Part shown: positions 60,250 through 64,000 of the stretch, one piece after another
Numbering within the stretch: position 1 is the stretch's first letter
How the letters are laid out: each line of letters opens with the position of its first letter
Assembly (NCBI RefSeq): GCF_900105985.1
Contig: NZ_FNUB01000005.1
Span: forward strand, 806,001-870,000
Direction: 5' to 3'
Source of the DNA: Tenacibaculum sp. MAR_2010_89
Lineage (GTDB): Bacteria; Bacteroidota; Bacteroidia; Flavobacteriales; Flavobacteriaceae
DNA length: 64,000 nucleotides
The notes under the pieces: generated by a model
Database searches by the model: none
What the model was told of the DNA's origin: nothing
The model's input: the letters and a program-made list of their open reading frames with translations, nothing else
Made by a program: the position numbers and the translations under genes

Positions 60250-62972
60250 ACGAACCTATAAGTATTCCAAAAAATATTACTACTAAAGATGATTTAGATT
60301 TTTCTTTTTTAAGAAAAGAGGGGATTTCATATCTAGAAAGTTTTGGAGGTAAGTTATGGACTGATTTTAATTCTCACGACCCAGGAGTCACTATTTTAGA
60401 AATGTTATGCTATGCAATTACTGATTTAGGAATGCGAATGAATACACCTTTAGAAGATTTGTTGGCTTCTAAAAACCCTGATTTATCATTACAAGCTCAG
60501 TTTTATAAAGCTTCTGAAATTCTTCCGTCTAAACCAGTTAATGAGTTAGATTATAGAAAGCTATTTATTGATATAAAAGGAGTGAAAAATTGTTGGCTAC
60601 GAATTTATGATAAACAAGTACATGTAGATTGTAAAAACAACAAATTAGCCTATAAAAAGTTTACTAATATTTTACCAGAATTTCAAAAGAAATTCAAATT
60701 AAAAGGGCTGTACACTTTATTAGTTGATTTAGAAGAAGGGTACTCAGATGAGTTGTTTTCAACTATTAAAACAATATATCATCAAAATAGAAATTTATGT
60801 GAAGATTTAATTGAAGTAAAACAAGTAGAAGAACAGCCAATAGCTATTTGTGCTAATGTAGATGTAGTTCCTGAAGCAGATGAAGAAAAGATATATGCCA
60901 CTATTCTGTTTGAAATTGAAAATTATTTATCGCCTTCATTACAAGTTTATTCTGTTCAGCAAATGTTAGATAAAGAATATACTACTGATGAAATATTTGA
61001 TGGCCCTATTTTAAAAAATGGATTTATTAATACTGAGGAACTTAAAAATGCAGATTTAAGAAAAGAAGTACGCCTTTCAGATATAATGAAATTGATTATG
61101 AATGTAGAAGGGGTTAAGCTTATTAAAGATATTTCAGTTGGTTTTTGTGATGAGAGTTTAACTCAAGAAAACAAGTGGGTAGTTTGTATTGATAAAGATA
61201 AAAAACCTGTTTTATGTGATAAGAGTTCTTTTAATTTTAGTAAGGGGTTTCTTCCTTTAAATTTAAATTATGAAAGAGTAAATACATATTTAGAACAACT
61301 AAAAGAAGACGATAAAGAAGCGCAAAAAATAGCTGATGCTGATAAAGATTTACCACTTCCTAAAGGAAATGTTGTGGCATCAAATGAGTATACTACAATT
61401 CAAAATGATTTTCCAGATACGTATGGGATTGGGCAAGAAGGATTGTCTGTTCATGTTACAAATGAAAGAAAATCAAAAGCAAAGCAATTAAAAGGATATT
61501 TAACTTTCTTTGATCAAATTTTAGCAACTTATTTTAAACATTTATCAGAGGTAAGAACACTATTGTCTGTTAGTGGGCAAGAGAAAAGAACTTACTTTAC
61601 GCAAGCGATAAAAGATATTAAAGATTTTGAATCCATAGCTAATGAATACCCAGAATCAAATGATGCTGAGTTAACAAAATTACTATTAAGTCAGTTTGAT
61701 AATAATATAGAAAGAAGAAATTCTATTTTAGATCATTTATTAGCACGTTTTGCTGAAAGGTTTGGTGAGTACACATTTATAATGAAAGCTTTGTATGGAA
61801 CTGCTACTGATGAAATTGTATTATCAAATAAAGAAGCGTTTTTAAAAGATTACAAAGTAATAAGTAGTGACAGGGGATTGGCTTTTAATTATTATAAACA
61901 ATCTGAAGAAGGGTTATGGGGTACAAATAATGTTTCAGGTTTTCAAAAGCGTATAGCTCGTTTAATGGGGATTTCTAATGAAAAAAGAAGGCATTTAACA
62001 GAAACTAACGTTGAAGTATATGACTTATTAAATAGCCATAATAAAACTGTTTATAGATGGAGGTTAAAAGATAATGATGGTGCTATTTTATTGTCAGCTA
62101 CAGAAAGCTATACGAAGGTGGCATTTGCTATAGAGGAATTATATTTTGCAGTATTACAAATAGTTCAAACTAGTGAAAGTGAAATAGAAAAAGCGTTCGA
62201 AATTGGGATAAAAGATAATACAGAAATAGGATTTATAAGAATACATAAATCAACACCTTCAAAACCTTCTATTCCAGTAAAATATTCTTTTGATGTTATC
62301 AACCCTGAAAAACCAGAAAGTAGTTCTGATTATATTATAGCAAAACAATTCAAGTATCATACGAGTCTTAATGATTTAAAAGAGGCATTACTTGCTGTAG
62401 TTTCTTTTATGAAAAAAGATTTTACAGAAGAAGGAATGTTTTTAGTAGAGCATATGTTATTACGACCTGATGTAAATAGTAATGATTCAGTAAACTTTTT
62501 ACCTATTTGTGCAGATGATTGTGCAGATTGTGGAACAATAGACCCATATTCATATAGAGTAAGTATTGTACTTCCAGGTTATACATATCGCTTTTCAAAC
62601 CCTGATTTTAGACGCTACATGGAAGATGTTATTAGGCAAGAACTGCCAGCTCATGTTCTACCAAGAATATGTTGGGTAGGAGAACGAAAAGGTACAGTTG
62701 CTGATGATGATAACGATTTGCTACAATTTGAAGACTCTTATAAAAAATACTTGTTTGCTAAAACGAATTCGGAACAAAAACAACCTATAGAAGGGAATGA
62801 ACTACAAGATTTAATGAACGCAATGCAAAAGTTAAATACTATTTATCCTGTAGGGAGATTAACAGATTGTAATGCGGAAGATGAAGCTTTAGATGGAAGA
62901 ATCATATTAGGTCAATCTAGTATAGGAAATATAGCAGTAGAAAAAGAAAATAATAAAGAAATAAAGTCATAA
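60237..62972 (+). CDS. eCIS baseplate wedge protein (Pvc12-like)
   Basis: 911 residues. N-terminal LWTDFNSHDPGVTILEMLCYAITDLGMRM is the hallmark of the gp6/Pvc12 group, and the C-terminus contains RYMEDVIRQELPAHVLPRICWV as in family members. Contains a CADDCADC cluster near residue 760. Second wedge subunit of the baseplate. Confidence 0.88.
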   Translation: MSVINEPISIPKNITTKDDLDFSFLRKEGISYLESFGGKLWTDFNSHDPGVTILEMLCYAITDLGMRMNTPLEDLLASKNPDLSLQAQFYKASEILPSKPVNELDYRKLFIDIKGVKNCWLRIYDKQVHVDCKNNKLAYKKFTNILPEFQKKFKLKGLYTLLVDLEEGYSDELFSTIKTIYHQNRNLCEDLIEVKQVEEQPIAICANVDVVPEADEEKIYATILFEIENYLSPSLQVYSVQQMLDKEYTTDEIFDGPILKNGFINTEELKNADLRKEVRLSDIMKLIMNVEGVKLIKDISVGFCDESLTQENKWVVCIDKDKKPVLCDKSSFNFSKGFLPLNLNYERVNTYLEQLKEDDKEAQKIADADKDLPLPKGNVVASNEYTTIQNDFPDTYGIGQEGLSVHVTNERKSKAKQLKGYLTFFDQILATYFKHLSEVRTLLSVSGQEKRTYFTQAIKDIKDFESIANEYPESNDAELTKLLLSQFDNNIERRNSILDHLLARFAERFGEYTFIMKALYGTATDEIVLSNKEAFLKDYKVISSDRGLAFNYYKQSEEGLWGTNNVSGFQKRIARLMGISNEKRRHLTETNVEVYDLLNSHNKTVYRWRLKDNDGAILLSATESYTKVAFAIEELYFAVLQIVQTSESEIEKAFEIGIKDNTEIGFIRIHKSTPSKPSIPVKYSFDVINPEKPESSSDYIIAKQFKYHTSLNDLKEALLAVVSFMKKDFTEEGMFLVEHMLLRPDVNSNDSVNFLPICADDCADCGTIDPYSYRVSIVLPGYTYRFSNPDFRRYMEDVIRQELPAHVLPRICWVGERKGTVADDDNDLLQFEDSYKKYLFAKTNSEQKQPIEGNELQDLMNAMQKLNTIYPVGRLTDCNAEDEALDGRIILGQSSIGNIAVEKENNKEIKS

Positions 62973-63017
62973 AAATAGTACGTGTTTATTAATTAACACT
63001 GCCAAAACTTATTAGGT

Positions 63018-64000
63018 ATGGAAACTAAACTAAAGCTAAAAGATATAACAACAGAGTACAGTAAATTTAATGCAAATCAGGTATTAACTGAAAAACAGTT
63101 AAATACATTCATTGATTATTTTGAAGATCAAAATCGTTTATCTAAATTAGGTTTAAGTGGTGTAGGACTTGTTTGTGGTTTTGAAGTATTACCTCTATTT
63201 AATACTGATAAAAATGCAGTTACTAGTATTGAAATTACTCAAGGAACTGCGGTTACAACTGATGGAGATTTAGTACAGTTTTTTGATTTAATAGCAAATA
63301 AAATTAAATCAAAAACATTTTCATTTTTTAAAAAATATGAAGATGATAAAGGTCAATATCCACGTTTTTTAAATTCTCAAGAAAAGCAGTTTAATTTATG
63401 GGAGTTACATAGTGAAAAGGATGATTCGTATACTGATTTAGCAAGTTTTGAAAACATACAAAAAATGACTGTTTTATTGTATCTAGAACAGTATTCAAAA
63501 GAAGATGTATTATGTAATAAACTAACCTGTGATAATCAAGGAATAGAGCAAATAAATAATTTACGTGTACTACTTGTAGATAGTGAAGATTTAGAAGCTA
63601 TAGCTACTAGAGATGCTATTTTTTTAAAGCATAATTGGTATAAAATTAATAATGAATTACCAATAGTTGAGGCTAAAAGAGTTGTATTACATGAAAAAAA
63701 CACTGAAACATTTTCTGATTTAAAAGCACAATTTAATGACGTTGTTAAAGACGAAAGTATTAGTACAGATTTAATTTTAGGATATGATGTATTACTATCA
63801 AAATTTCAAAAACCTTCAATTTCAGCAAAAATAAAATCATTGTTTAGCTTTAGTTCTTTAGCTGTTCCTTTAGATTTTCAATATAGATATGATGTTTTAA
63901 AAGATTTAATAGATACTTATAATGAAATAAAGGAACTATTACTTCATATTAATGTAAACTGTTGTCCGAGTATAGGAGCATTTCCTAAACATATTATGCT
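63018..64000 (+). CDS. eCIS-operon protein, N-terminal part (runs off window)
   Basis: ATG at 63018 opens a frame with no stop to the right edge; 327 complete codons are visible. Early segment LSKLGLSGVGLVCGFEVLPL ... ITQGTAVTTDGDLVQFFDL resembles conserved proteins next to Pvc12 in Bacteroidota eCIS loci. No signal peptide or membrane helix in the visible part. Probably a baseplate-, fibre- or tail-associated protein. Function uncertain. Confidence 0.75.
   Translation, partial: METKLKLKDITTEYSKFNANQVLTEKQLNTFIDYFEDQNRLSKLGLSGVGLVCGFEVLPLFNTDKNAVTSIEITQGTAVTTDGDLVQFFDLIANKIKSKTFSFFKKYEDDKGQYPRFLNSQEKQFNLWELHSEKDDSYTDLASFENIQKMTVLLYLEQYSKEDVLCNKLTCDNQGIEQINNLRVLLVDSEDLEAIATRDAIFLKHNWYKINNELPIVEAKRVVLHEKNTETFSDLKAQFNDVVKDESISTDLILGYDVLLSKFQKPSISAKIKSLFSFSSLAVPLDFQYRYDVLKDLIDTYNEIKELLLHINVNCCPSIGAFPKHIM

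Noticed and set aside
49142..64000. Type VI secretion system or prophage
   Set aside because: No TssJLM membrane complex, no capsid, terminase or integrase genes; cap (DUF4255), DUF5908 and two tube genes are eCIS features.

Overview
The window looks like chromosome from a low-GC marine-type Flavobacteriaceae bacterium (Bacteroidota). Supporting signs are a gldA gliding-motility ATPase, TAnnTTTG-type promoters, lipoproteins with an LSC/VSC lipobox, DUF5686, YifB and TlpA/DUF4369 families, and very A+T-rich intergenic DNA. A Tenacibaculum/Kordia/Aquimarina-like genus is plausible but is inference.

Layout. 1-7.0 kb: housekeeping and surface genes (lipoprotein, phosphopantetheinyl transferase, ahcY, TlpA-like lipoprotein, LuxR-type regulator, YifB). 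7.3-20.6 kb: a dense secretion locus with a response regulator, a C39-like/VKOR/thioredoxin fusion, a C39 peptidase-containing ABC exporter, an HlyD adaptor, and 22 intact plus 2 broken genes for tiny secreted peptides. 20.6-37.6 kb: DsbD, TilS, hydrolase, PabB-like, an Nramp-pxpABC operon, membrane and soluble pyrophosphatases, DUF5686 protein, PDH E1-beta and a methyltransferase. 37.8-48.9 kb: etfBA, bifunctional nuclease, NupC-type transporter, a VIT/VWA/TonB/TPR protein, thyA, a DinB-DHFR fusion, GNAT and gldA. 49.1 kb to the right edge: a contractile injection system (eCIS, Afp/PVC-like) operon that runs off the window.

The peptide locus is the most unusual part. Every precursor has a nearly invariant, Cys-free 23-residue leader that usually ends in Gly-Gly, and a hypervariable core. 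All 22 intact cores have an even number of cysteines (nine with 4, twelve with 6, one with 8), and several have knottin-like C-C-CC-C-C frameworks. I see no lanthionine, radical-SAM or cyclodehydratase enzyme and no immunity gene. The only maturation machinery is disulfide chemistry (VKOR/thioredoxin fusion) plus leader cleavage and export (C39-ABC, HlyD). The fusion carries a degenerate C39 domain that could recognise the same leaders. My model is a multi-peptide, disulfide-rich secreted arsenal.

A second layer sits in the DNA between the peptide genes. Eleven copies (nine clear, two divergent) of a ~50-nt element lie 20-50 nt upstream of precursor start codons. Each can fold into a small H-type pseudoknot: stem 1 of about 6 bp, 3-nt loop, stem 2 of about 6 bp, then an 8-nt A-rich loop. 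Both stems show compensatory changes between copies. I cannot match this RNA to a family I know. Terminator-like hairpins immediately before the ABC and HlyD genes suggest that transporter expression is attenuated relative to peptide genes.
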